A stretch of 64,000 bases of DNA from Bacteroidota bacterium (GTDB lineage: Bacteria > Bacteroidota > Bacteroidia > Cytophagales > Cyclobacteriaceae), in the NCBI GenBank assembly GCA_023393375.1, contig JAEWLI010000102.1, forward strand, positions 1-64,000, written 5' to 3'. The position numbers were made by a program, and so were the translations under genes. This document shows, in pieces, positions 52,795 to 61,045 of this stretch (its first letter is position 1; each line of letters opens with the position of its first letter). A model generated the notes under the pieces. It saw only the letters and a list, made by a program, of their open reading frames with translations, was not told the DNA's origin and searched no databases.

Positions 52795-53782
52795 TTTTTC
52801 TTGCTCCAAAGCGTTTTGGTTTAATATATTTATTAATTAGCGGGACAAATCCATTCATAATCAGAATAGCAAATGAAATACCCTCAGGATATGCCCCAAA
52901 TACTCTGATCAGAACTGTAATTACACCTATTCCAATACCAAATATGATCATCCCTTTTTTATACATTGGCGATGTTACATAATCTGTAGCCATATAAATT
53001 GCACTTAACAACACACCACCACTAAGAAGATGAAATAAAGGGTTGGCAAATGCATCAGGATTAAATTTCCATAATATTCCGGTAAACAATGCGATAGATC
53101 CTAAAACCGCAAAGGGAATATGCCAGGTAATCACTTTTCTAATCAGGAGATAAACTAGTCCCAATATTAAGGCAAGGGCAGATATTTCACCCAAACTTCC
53201 TCCGTGAAAGCCAAAGAAAGATTCCAGATAACCTGGTAGTTTTTGCATGATCACAGTAGCCGATTCACCATTGGATAATCCCTCTTTCATGATCCCCAAT
53301 GGTGTAGCTCCCGTAACACCATCTAATTGAAGCCGGCTGGTGAGCGGTTCTGGCCATGAGGTCATTTGAACCGGAAAGGATATGAGTAGAAACACACGGC
53401 CTACCAGAGCAGGATTAAATGGGTTTTTGCCTAAACCACCAAATGACATTTTAGCAACACCAATTGCGATGAGGCTTCCAAAAATGACTATTCCAACTGG
53501 TAAATTTGAAGGCAGGTTAAAAGCCAATAACAAACCTGTTAATATGGCAGAACCATCCGTAACGGTTGGTTGTACTTTTATCAAATACTTTTGAATGGTA
53601 TATTCGAAAAATACGCACGCCAAAACCGCAATCAAAGTCACTTTTAGTGCCCCAATTCCGAAGACATACAATGAAACACCCAGTGCCGGGGTCAATGCCA
53701 AAATCACATCGAACATAATACGCTGTGCTGTTTGCGTGGCATGTATGTGTGGAGAAGGCGATACAGTTAATAATGAGCTCAT
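52787..53782 (-). CDS. rnfD: Rnf complex membrane subunit RnfD
   Basis: 331 residues from the ATG at 53782 (MSSLLTVSPSPHIHATQTAQ), whose ATGA overlaps the rnfC stop by four bases; longer upstream starts lie inside rnfC. About nine membrane helices, with a covalent FMN site at LDGVTGATPLG near residue 170. Part of the ion-pumping Rnf module. Confidence 0.95.
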   Translation of the reverse strand: MSSLLTVSPSPHIHATQTAQRIMFDVILALTPALGVSLYVFGIGALKVTLIAVLACVFFEYTIQKYLIKVQPTVTDGSAILTGLLLAFNLPSNLPVGIVIFGSLIAIGVAKMSFGGLGKNPFNPALVGRVFLLISFPVQMTSWPEPLTSRLQLDGVTGATPLGIMKEGLSNGESATVIMQKLPGYLESFFGFHGGSLGEISALALILGLVYLLIRKVITWHIPFAVLGSIALFTGILWKFNPDAFANPLFHLLSGGVLLSAIYMATDYVTSPMYKKGMIIFGIGIGVITVLIRVFGAYPEGISFAILIMNGFVPLINKYIKPKRFGARKNG

Positions 53783-55152
53783 TTCTTTTGTCTTTCCCTG
53801 ATAATTTTTCCAACAGTTGATTTTCCAAGCCTTACGTAATCGAGAATGGGTTGCCCCGATGGACATGTATATGCACATGATCCACATTCTATGCAATCCA
53901 TCACATATTCCTGTTCCGCCTTATCATAGAATTGTTTTTTAGATAAAACCATCAATAGGTATGGCTCAAGTCCCATAGGACAAACAGAAACACAACCACC
54001 ACAACGAATACATGGCACCACTTCTGGTCTTTTGGCTTCTTTTTCAGGAATAAGAAGAATCCCTGAAGTCCCTTTGGCAATTGGAATATCTGTGGAACTG
54101 ATAGCTTTACCCATCATAGGCCCTCCACTGATAATCTTTCCGGTATTTTCGGGTAAACCACCAGATGCTTCTATTAAATGTGCTATGGGAGTGCCAATTC
54201 TTACCAGAAAGTTACCGGGATTGGACACAGATTTTCCGGTAATAGTGACTACCCGTTCTATTAATGGTTTGTTCTTTTGAATGGCTTCATACACCGCAAA
54301 CACTGTCCCTACATTGTGCACTACTGCACCCACATCAATAGGTAATGCTCCGGAAGGTACTTCTTTTTTTGTTAAAGCATTGATCAGTTGTTTTTCCCCT
54401 CCCTGGGGATACTGAACTTTCAATCCTTGTACATCAATTCCAGAATATCTATTTGCCAATTCCCTCATGTTGTGAATTGCATCGGGTTTATTATTTTCAA
54501 TACCAATGATTGCTTTTTCTACCTGTAGTGCCTTCATCAATAAGCGGATGCCCACCATGATTTCAGCCCCTTTTTCCAACATCAAACGATGATCGGCAGT
54601 TAGGTAAGGCTCACATTCCACACCATTGATGATGAGTATTTCCGCCTTTTTTCCTTTGGGAGGCGATAATTTGATGTGTGAAGGGAAAGTAGCCCCACCC
54701 AAACCCACAATACCTGCCTCGAGAATTTTTTTTATGATTTCCTCTGGAGTGAGGTCAAAATCTTCTTTTAAATCCGGTGTCAGGTCAATGCCCTCTTCCC
54801 ACTCATCACCACTTACTTTGATGGTGATAGCCATTCTTTTGTAACCCGTCGAATCCAAGGCTTCTTCCACTTTGGTTACCATTCCGGATACCGAAGAATG
54901 AATATTGGCTGAAACAAAACCTTCACTTCGTGCGATAATTTGGCCAGTTTTCACCTTTTCTTTTTTATCGACAAGGGGTTTAGCTGGTACACCAATGTGT
55001 TGGGAAATAGGTATGGTGACAGTTGAAGGCAGTGAAAGTTTTGTAATGCCCACCCCAGCAGAAAGCTTATTATCGGATGGATGTATGCCACCCATTTCAA
55101 AGGTTTTTGCCTTTCCATTGGTAAATCCAAATATCTTACTGATCTGCACCAT
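53779..55152 (-). CDS. rnfC: Rnf complex subunit RnfC (NADH/FMN, 2x[4Fe-4S])
   Basis: 457 residues. N-terminal domain GGIHPSDNKLSAG, then an NADH/FMN Rossmann region (IVGLGGATFPSHIKLSPP, NGVECEPYLTADHRLMLE), SLBB and two [4Fe-4S] motifs: CIRCGGCVSVCP and CIECGSCAYTCP near residues 385-435. Peripheral, on the cytoplasmic face; oxidises or reduces NAD(H). rnfB ends 17 bases inside its start. Confidence 0.96.
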   Translation of the reverse strand: MVQISKIFGFTNGKAKTFEMGGIHPSDNKLSAGVGITKLSLPSTVTIPISQHIGVPAKPLVDKKEKVKTGQIIARSEGFVSANIHSSVSGMVTKVEEALDSTGYKRMAITIKVSGDEWEEGIDLTPDLKEDFDLTPEEIIKKILEAGIVGLGGATFPSHIKLSPPKGKKAEILIINGVECEPYLTADHRLMLEKGAEIMVGIRLLMKALQVEKAIIGIENNKPDAIHNMRELANRYSGIDVQGLKVQYPQGGEKQLINALTKKEVPSGALPIDVGAVVHNVGTVFAVYEAIQKNKPLIERVVTITGKSVSNPGNFLVRIGTPIAHLIEASGGLPENTGKIISGGPMMGKAISSTDIPIAKGTSGILLIPEKEAKRPEVVPCIRCGGCVSVCPMGLEPYLLMVLSKKQFYDKAEQEYVMDCIECGSCAYTCPSGQPILDYVRLGKSTVGKIIRERQKK

Positions 55153-56179
55153 TTTCCTTTTTGTTTAAATCACTGGCCGAATCCGGGCTATCTATATTTT
55201 CTGTTTTGGGTTTTATTTTCACCATTGGCGAAGGTTTTTTCGGTCTAACCGCCTGCTCCTTGATCATTTCCACCACATCTACTACTTCAGAGGTTGTTGT
55301 GGGAGCATTATTCTCGGTACTTGTGTCTTTTTTGACTAATTTTTCAGGTTTTTCCTTTTTAGGAGGAAAGTTGATTTCATGAATGGAATGCGTTGGGCAA
55401 ACATCCACGCATTTTCTGCAAAGCTTACATTTCTCATAATCTATAAAAGCCAGCACATTTTCTACTGTAATTGCGTCGAATTTACACTCATCCACACATT
55501 TTGAGCAACCGATACAGGCTACTTCACAGCTTTTTCTTGCGGGTCCTGCTTTGTCTTCATTTATACAAGCCACATAAATTCGGCGGTTTTTCTTCCCTTG
55601 TGGCCATAGCTGGATAATGTCTTTAGGGCAGGCTTTTACACAAGCATTACAAGCCGTACATTTATCCTCAATTACAACAGGCAGGCCAGTTTTCTCGTCC
55701 ATATACATGGCTTCGAAATCACAGGCATCTACACATTCACCCATCCCCACACATCCATAGGCACAACCGGTATCACCTCCGTACAAGCTGGAAGCGATGG
55801 TGCAGGATGAAGCACCATCATAAATATTGGTCTTTTTCCTGTATTCAAATGAACCTGAACAACGTACCACAGCAATATACGGCTCTTTTTCCTCAATGTG
55901 TTTACCGAGGATACCACCTACTTTCTGCATGGTATCATTGCCACCAACAGGACAGTTTAGTTCGGAAAAATCTTCTGCTTTCACACATGCTTCCGCAAAA
56001 GCACGGCAACCGGGATAACCACATCCGCCACAATTGGTATTAGGTAAAGTATTTTCAACCGCATCGATTCGGGGATCTTCAATCACTTTAAACTTTTGTG
56101 CTACCACATAAAGTATCACAGCGGCAACGATGCCTAAAGATGAAAGAAAGATAATTGTATATATTAAGGTCTGACTCAT
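55136..56179 (-). CDS. rnfB: Rnf complex ferredoxin subunit RnfB
   Basis: 347 residues, longer than proteobacterial forms. An N-terminal membrane helix (about 7-25) precedes the NTNCGGCGYPGC cluster domain (49-70), a Cys-rich middle (TGCAYGCVGMGECVDAC), and three further [4Fe-4S] motifs: CTACNACVKACP, CIGCSKCVDEC and CKLCRKCVDVCP. A Pro/Lys-rich tail follows. It accepts electrons from ferredoxin. Confidence 0.96.
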   Translation of the reverse strand: MSQTLIYTIIFLSSLGIVAAVILYVVAQKFKVIEDPRIDAVENTLPNTNCGGCGYPGCRAFAEACVKAEDFSELNCPVGGNDTMQKVGGILGKHIEEKEPYIAVVRCSGSFEYRKKTNIYDGASSCTIASSLYGGDTGCAYGCVGMGECVDACDFEAMYMDEKTGLPVVIEDKCTACNACVKACPKDIIQLWPQGKKNRRIYVACINEDKAGPARKSCEVACIGCSKCVDECKFDAITVENVLAFIDYEKCKLCRKCVDVCPTHSIHEINFPPKKEKPEKLVKKDTSTENNAPTTTSEVVDVVEMIKEQAVRPKKPSPMVKIKPKTENIDSPDSASDLNKKENGADQ

Positions 56180-56183
56180 TCTT

Positions 56184-56606
56184 TTACATTTTCATGATCT
56201 TAAATGTGAATGTTGATTTCAATTTTTCCCTGAAGAGTATGAGGATCAAATAATATGGGATCAGAATGCCCAATGCGATTAAAGCTGAAATAGCTTCTCC
56301 TGTCCATTGAAGAGCAATTATAAGTGTGGCCATAAAAACCAGAAAAGGAATGAAATAACCAATCATCAGGGCTTTCATTCCAAGACTTTCACCCATGCAA
56401 ACTTTTACCTGTTCGCCGATAATAAAACCTGTTCCATTTTCGCTTATAATCTCCAGCGTTTTTTGATCATTTTCAGAAACTGCACACACCGATTTTACAT
56501 GGCATGATGAGCATGCCGTGACCCTCAAAAGGTTCACTGTAACTTTGTGATCTTTATCGCTGATACTTTGTACTATTCCGGTATGTTCAATTTCTTTCCC
56601 TGCCAT
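56184..56606 (-). CDS. rseC: SoxR-reducing/RseC-family protein, first gene of the rnf operon
   Basis: 140 residues. The N-terminal part has a Cys-rich motif (CSSCHVKSVCAVSEN, near 33-47) and two membrane helices in the C-terminal half. The RseC/SoxR reducing family travels with rnf/rsx operons and helps re-reduce SoxR or maintain the complex. Gap to rnfB is four bases. It fixes the gene order rseC-rnfB-C-D-G-E-A. Confidence 0.9.
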   Translation of the reverse strand: MAGKEIEHTGIVQSISDKDHKVTVNLLRVTACSSCHVKSVCAVSENDQKTLEIISENGTGFIIGEQVKVCMGESLGMKALMIGYFIPFLVFMATLIIALQWTGEAISALIALGILIPYYLILILFREKLKSTFTFKIMKM

Positions 56607-57031
56607 TTTCAGTTCCGGATCAATTAAAATTTGAACGGGTAAAATTAGATAGCTTTCAGAACAAAAAACATGATTAATATTAGCTTTTGCGATGTTCTAT
56701 ATCATTATTAGATTGCAAATGCGACAATGAGATGTAAGAAAAAATTTGTATTTTATATATATTGACAAATAAATGACAACAAAAATGAATAAATTGTAAA
56801 ATATTACTATATAGATGTTGGAAAAAGTAATCAGATAATTGGTTGGTTTTCTCAAAAAAATCAACATTAATGCGCTGATTATTTCTGGATTATAGCGATC
56901 TACTTAAACAAGAATTGCAATAACGTAATTGATTTAAAACATAAAATGCATACTTTAACAGCTAAAGTAGGACAATCAGCACATTATTAATATTTTTGTC
57001 TGTTATGTGTCAAGCTTAATTTCATTTAATA
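56607..57031. other. Divergent intergenic region between rseC and metF
   Basis: About 425 AT-rich bases with no gene. It should hold the rnf promoter on the minus strand and the metF promoter on the plus strand. A small hairpin, ACTTTA-acagc-TAAAGT (56952-56968), lies in the future metF leader region. No recognisable SAM riboswitch core was found. Confidence 0.5.
56991..56998 (+). promoter_or_regulatory. -7 box for metF
   Basis: TATTTTTG matches TAnnTTTG about 35 bases before the metF ATG at 57032. Confidence 0.45.
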
Positions 57032-57895
57032 ATGATAAAAGATTTATTCAACCGGTGTAAAAAAACCTTTTCCTTTGAATTTTTCCCACCTAAAAATTAT
57101 GGATCAGCCATTGAATTTGGTATTAATGTAGGTAAACTTTCCGGTTTGGCCCCGTCATTTGTATCCGTAACCTATGGAGCCGGAGGAACAACTCATCAAA
57201 CCTCTTTCGAATTGTGCGATTTACTGCAAAACAAGATCGGACTTGACTGCATGGCACATTATACCTGTGTGAATGCCAGTCGTGAAAAAATAGAAGCTGA
57301 CCTCAACTACCTTTATGAGCGGAATATCCGTAATCTGATGTTACTGAGAGGCGATCCACCAAAAGGAGAAGATACCTATTTTTCGCAAAAAAAGGAATTC
57401 AGATATGCCAGCGATCTGGTAAAGATGGCTCACGAACAAAAACGTTTTAGTATTGGTGTAGCAGGTTATCCGGAGAAACATTTGGAAGCTGAAAGTTTGG
57501 AAATCGATATAAAAAACTTAAAAACCAAAGTTGATAGTGGTGCTGATTTTATCGTTACTCAGATGTTTTTCGATAATAAACATTATTTTGATTTTGTTTC
57601 AAAAGTAAGAGCTGCCGGGATAAATATTCGGATTATTCCCGGGATTATTCCCATTACCAACTTTAGCCAGATCAAGAAATTCAGTCAAATGTGTGGAGCA
57701 TGTATTCCGGATGAGCTCACTGAATTGTTGGAGCCGATTCAGCACGATCCAAAGAAAACTTATCAGGTAGGGGTGGATTATGCCATTAGACAATGTGAAG
57801 ACCTGCTGAAGAATGGTGCTCCGGGAATTCATTTCTATACTTTGAACAAATCTCAGGCGGCAATTGATATTTTTTCTTCATTGTCGAGGGAATAG
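57032..57895 (+). CDS. metF: Methylenetetrahydrofolate reductase
   Basis: 287 residues, slightly shorter than usual. TIM-barrel FAD enzyme: FSFEFFPPKNYGSAIEF, PSFVSVTYGAGGTT (substrate Glu and flavin loops), YTCVNASREKIE, NLMLLRGDPPKGE, FSIGVAGYPEKH, DFIVTQMFFDNKHYFDF and IIPGIIPITNFSQIKKF. It makes 5-methyl-THF for methionine synthesis. It stands alone with its own promoter. Confidence 0.96.
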   Translation: MIKDLFNRCKKTFSFEFFPPKNYGSAIEFGINVGKLSGLAPSFVSVTYGAGGTTHQTSFELCDLLQNKIGLDCMAHYTCVNASREKIEADLNYLYERNIRNLMLLRGDPPKGEDTYFSQKKEFRYASDLVKMAHEQKRFSIGVAGYPEKHLEAESLEIDIKNLKTKVDSGADFIVTQMFFDNKHYFDFVSKVRAAGINIRIIPGIIPITNFSQIKKFSQMCGACIPDELTELLEPIQHDPKKTYQVGVDYAIRQCEDLLKNGAPGIHFYTLNKSQAAIDIFSSLSRE

Positions 57896-58034
57896 ACTGT
57901 GGATTAGTGGCATTCAGATGTTTATTCTTTAATCATCTTGTAGCAGAATTATAGTTTAAAGACAATCATCATTTTCGCATTCACAGCCAGACAGGAAAAA
58001 AGTCAACTAAAAGAAATTAGATTACATTAGGTAT

Positions 58035-58349
58035 TTATTGACCAAGGTTAATATTCAAATTTGGGAGTTCTACATGTAATCTAACTTTCGCTTTTAAAGC
58101 AGAGAAAACTTTTATAAGAGTTTCCATTGTCACATTTCCGGCATTATTTTCAAGTCGTGAAATTTGAGCCTTCTGAACTCCAACGAGCTTTCCAAGTTCT
58201 TCTTGAGTTAATTGACGTTCTTTTCGAGTCTGTTTTATAGCTTTCCCTATTAAATCCATTTGAAGCTCATATTCAAAAATATCTCGCTCAGGGGTTCCTA
58301 CTTTGCCTATTAATTGGTCTTGTACTTCGTCAAGAGTATATACTTTCAT
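58035..58349 (-). CDS. higA: HigA-type antitoxin with XRE HTH
   Basis: 104 residues. The HTH is at about 40-90 (KAIKQTRKERQLTQEELGKLVGVQKAQISRLE), followed by a short beta tail. It should bind and neutralise the partner toxin and repress the operon. It overlaps the toxin gene by one base, with the toxin first, which is the higBA order. Confidence 0.88.
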   Translation of the reverse strand: MKVYTLDEVQDQLIGKVGTPERDIFEYELQMDLIGKAIKQTRKERQLTQEELGKLVGVQKAQISRLENNAGNVTMETLIKVFSALKAKVRLHVELPNLNINLGQ

Positions 58350-58702
58350 TAGTTTTTATTTTTAGATTGTTTGTCTTCAAAATATTTGGTTCTAATCCGA
58401 ATTGCTCGTTGAATTTCGTTGTCAGGTACTTTACTTTTTTTCTTAATAAATCCATGAGTTGAAATTACCAAAGTTTCCTTATTGGAAGATTTGTCCCAAA
58501 AAGCAAGTAATCGATATTGTAAACCTCGATACAAGGTTCTAAATTCCCAGATGTCATCTTTCAATTTCTTAAAAAGCTCAACATTGCAATCTATCTGAGA
58601 CTTACGAATATTGTATAAAATCTTTTGATAATGCTTTCTGTCCAAGTTGCTCAAAAATTTAAAAGCTTCATCTAAGAATACAATTTCAAACAGGTTGTTC
58701 AT
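58349..58702 (-). CDS. higB: HigB/RelE-type toxin
   Basis: 117 residues of the phage-derived Gp49/HigB-type RelE fold: VFLDEAFKFLSNLDRKHYQKILYNI, DDIWEFRTLYRGLQYRLLAFWDK, and LVISTHGFIKKKSKVPDNEIQRAIRIR. Such toxins cleave mRNA on the ribosome. Directly upstream of higA in one operon. Confidence 0.88.
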   Translation of the reverse strand: MNNLFEIVFLDEAFKFLSNLDRKHYQKILYNIRKSQIDCNVELFKKLKDDIWEFRTLYRGLQYRLLAFWDKSSNKETLVISTHGFIKKKSKVPDNEIQRAIRIRTKYFEDKQSKNKN

Positions 58703-58797
58703 TTATATTATGGCTATTTAACAATTCAAAAATAACAATAGTTTCATTATGACGAAACATTTGGAGATTGTTTTCATAGGACACTAACAAAATAAAT

Positions 58798-59637
58798 CTA
58801 TATATTTTTATACCATACATTCATGCTTTCAATCTTTGTAGAGATATATGTATTATTGATGAGTGTGCCGGCAAATTGATAAGATGATTTGGCAAAAGTA
58901 ATGTTCATTCCTGGTGAAAAAGCTCTGGCAATGGTATAGAGGGTTTTAAACTCCCTGTTACTCATTTCTTTTTCCATTTGGTTTAGAAGAAAAAGGGAAA
59001 GATTCTGACCCAAAAATTCCGGATCAGTAGCAAAATCCGTCATTTCAGCATTTTTACCCTCAACATCCATTTCAGCTGATGATGCAGCAATCAGTCGGTC
59101 ATTCGCCCATGTCCCAAAATAGACAATATTTTCTTCCATCGTTGTCTGAATATATTCTTCTTCAAACACAGGAAATGGATAACAGTCGAAAACCTTTTTA
59201 TATAATTCCGTCAACGGTTTTGCATCTTTTTTATCCAATACATTAATAATGACATCAGGTGGTTGGTTTCCAATTGAAAACTGGATTTTTTTGGATAACG
59301 CCAGATCGATATTGTTTTGAATGATTGAATGGTCTTCGGGAGAAACTTGTTTTCTTTCATCGGTTAAGTAACATGACAAAAAACAGACATCCTCCGTGCC
59401 ATTATAAAATCCGGGAATAACCGCTTCATTATAAAAACCCTCTCCTTCAAAGGCTTCAGCAGCCCATCGGGGGACTTTAGCAAATATTTTGGAATAGGCA
59501 TGTTTATTTGCCAATGAAAACAGGTCAACAATTATATTCGGGAAATCTCTCTTATTCAATTTCATCAAATAAACCCGGTTGTTATTCGAACCGTGTTGTA
59601 CGGTTGAATTACCTATTTTTATGATCTGATCGTACAT
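58798..59637 (-). CDS. ablB: Beta-lysine N6-acetyltransferase AblB
   Basis: 279 residues from the ATG at 59637 (MYDQIIKIGNSTVQHGSNNN); a GTG at 59658 is possible. The N-terminal part is diagnostic of AblB: IQHG-like STVQHG, RVYLMKLNKRDFP, YSKIFAKVPRWA, AVIPGFYNGTEDVCFLSCYL. A GNAT domain covers about 130-279 (DFATDPEFLGQNLSLFLLNQME). It acetylates beta-lysine on N6, making the osmolyte N-epsilon-acetyl-beta-lysine. It overlaps the symporter gene end by 29 bases, in one operon with ablA. Confidence 0.92.
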   Translation of the reverse strand: MYDQIIKIGNSTVQHGSNNNRVYLMKLNKRDFPNIIVDLFSLANKHAYSKIFAKVPRWAAEAFEGEGFYNEAVIPGFYNGTEDVCFLSCYLTDERKQVSPEDHSIIQNNIDLALSKKIQFSIGNQPPDVIINVLDKKDAKPLTELYKKVFDCYPFPVFEEEYIQTTMEENIVYFGTWANDRLIAASSAEMDVEGKNAEMTDFATDPEFLGQNLSLFLLNQMEKEMSNREFKTLYTIARAFSPGMNITFAKSSYQFAGTLINNTYISTKIESMNVWYKNI

Positions 59638-61036
59638 GAATTTTGATTTTAGAAACACCCATATAAACTACAGCAGATATGAAGATACCAAACACACTGG
59701 CATCTAACTGCATTGGTAGATCAATATCGGCAAAAATGAAAAATAAGGTACTTCCCCCTCCTGATAACATGCTGGAAATAGCTGCACCAGGGTGAGGTTT
59801 TTTACTGAAATATGCAAAGAGTGTAGGTATAAACAGTCCGGAAACCATAAATGAATAGGCATGAAGTATGATTTCCAATACCGATTGAAAAGCTGAGGCG
59901 AGTACCAGGGCAATAATGCCAATAACTAAGGTTGCGATCTGTGATAAACGGATAAGTGATTTTTCGGATTTATTTTTATAAAAGTATTTTTCTAAAATAT
60001 CATTTACAAAATTGCCCGAACTGGCAATTAAACAGCTATCCGCTGTAGACATGATGGCAGAAAAGTAAGCTGCCAAGACAATCCCGGATATACCCACTGG
60101 TAAAACAGAATTTAACAATAAAGGCATGGCCATCTCAGGATCAGATGAGGGGAAAGCTACTCTGGCAAGCATACCTAATGCTACTCCAGTGAAAGCCATA
60201 ACCGGATATTCGAAAATACCGGCAATGAAAAAAGCTTTTTTCGCCTCCTTTTCATTTTTACTTGCATATATTCTTTGATAGAGGGTCATGGCTATAAACC
60301 AAATAGGAATGATGGTAGATGCCCAGTTTACCAGTGTGAACCATGAGATATGGGTAAGTGAAAAATGGGATTCTGGCAGTGCGTTTCTTATCTCGTTCCA
60401 GCCTCCTAATTTAACATAAGCAAAAGGTAACCCCAAAAATATTAACCCAATCAGTAAAATGATCCATTGAACAGTATCGGTATAAATTACCGCTTTAATT
60501 CCACCTAGTGTGGTATATGCAATAATGATCACTGCCATGATATATAAGGAGAATTGCAGTGAAGACACTCCCTGAATTTCTGAAAAAACACTGGCAGCGG
60601 CCAACTTGGCACCGGCAAGTATTTGGCCACCAGTAAATGCGAGATAACCTATTCCAGATATAATGGCAGCAAAAATGGCTACTTGTTTACCATATTTATA
60701 GGCCAGAAAATCCGGATAGGTAAGCATTCCTGCCTTCGCATCTATTTTTTTTATTTTTGGGACAATCACCACAGCAGCCAACCAAGCACCAAATAATCCT
60801 GTAAAAAGAAGCCAGCTCCCGGAAAGCCCCATTATAAATCCTAGACCACCTAAACCAATCGAGAAACCTCCACCTACATCTGTGGCTACAATAGAGAGAC
60901 CTATGTGACCAGCTCCTATGGCACGTCCTCCTACGAAGTATTCCTCTTTGTCAGTATCTTTTAAGTAAAACCATGCACCTACACCAAGAATTCCCAGGAA
61001 ATAGATTCCGAATATTACATAATCTATCCAATGCAT
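59609..61036 (-). CDS. Sodium:solute symporter, SSS family
   Basis: 475 residues with about 13 membrane helices. SSS family features: N-terminal DYVIFGIYFLGILGVGAWFYLKDTDKEEYFVGGRAIGAGHIGLS, DVGGGFSIGLGG, and ALVVIGIIALVLASAF. It imports an organic solute with Na+. Position between ablA and ablB (gap of 9 bases and overlap of 29 bases) suggests a role in the same osmolyte pathway, for example uptake of a compatible solute or lysine-related substrate. Substrate not inferable from sequence. Confidence 0.9.
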   Translation of the reverse strand: MHWIDYVIFGIYFLGILGVGAWFYLKDTDKEEYFVGGRAIGAGHIGLSIVATDVGGGFSIGLGGLGFIMGLSGSWLLFTGLFGAWLAAVVIVPKIKKIDAKAGMLTYPDFLAYKYGKQVAIFAAIISGIGYLAFTGGQILAGAKLAAASVFSEIQGVSSLQFSLYIMAVIIIAYTTLGGIKAVIYTDTVQWIILLIGLIFLGLPFAYVKLGGWNEIRNALPESHFSLTHISWFTLVNWASTIIPIWFIAMTLYQRIYASKNEKEAKKAFFIAGIFEYPVMAFTGVALGMLARVAFPSSDPEMAMPLLLNSVLPVGISGIVLAAYFSAIMSTADSCLIASSGNFVNDILEKYFYKNKSEKSLIRLSQIATLVIGIIALVLASAFQSVLEIILHAYSFMVSGLFIPTLFAYFSKKPHPGAAISSMLSGGGSTLFFIFADIDLPMQLDASVFGIFISAVVYMGVSKIKIHVRSDHKNR

Positions 61037-61045
61037 TGGGAAAGA

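Noticed and set aside
56690..56705. Third MarR-type operator upstream of the rnf operon
   Set aside because: TGTTCTATATCATT matches only the left half-site of the palindrome; a single half-site in AT-rich DNA is weak evidence.
56900..57031. SAM riboswitch upstream of metF
   Set aside because: GCTAAAG occurs next to a small hairpin, but no SAM-I or SAM-II core could be assembled by eye.
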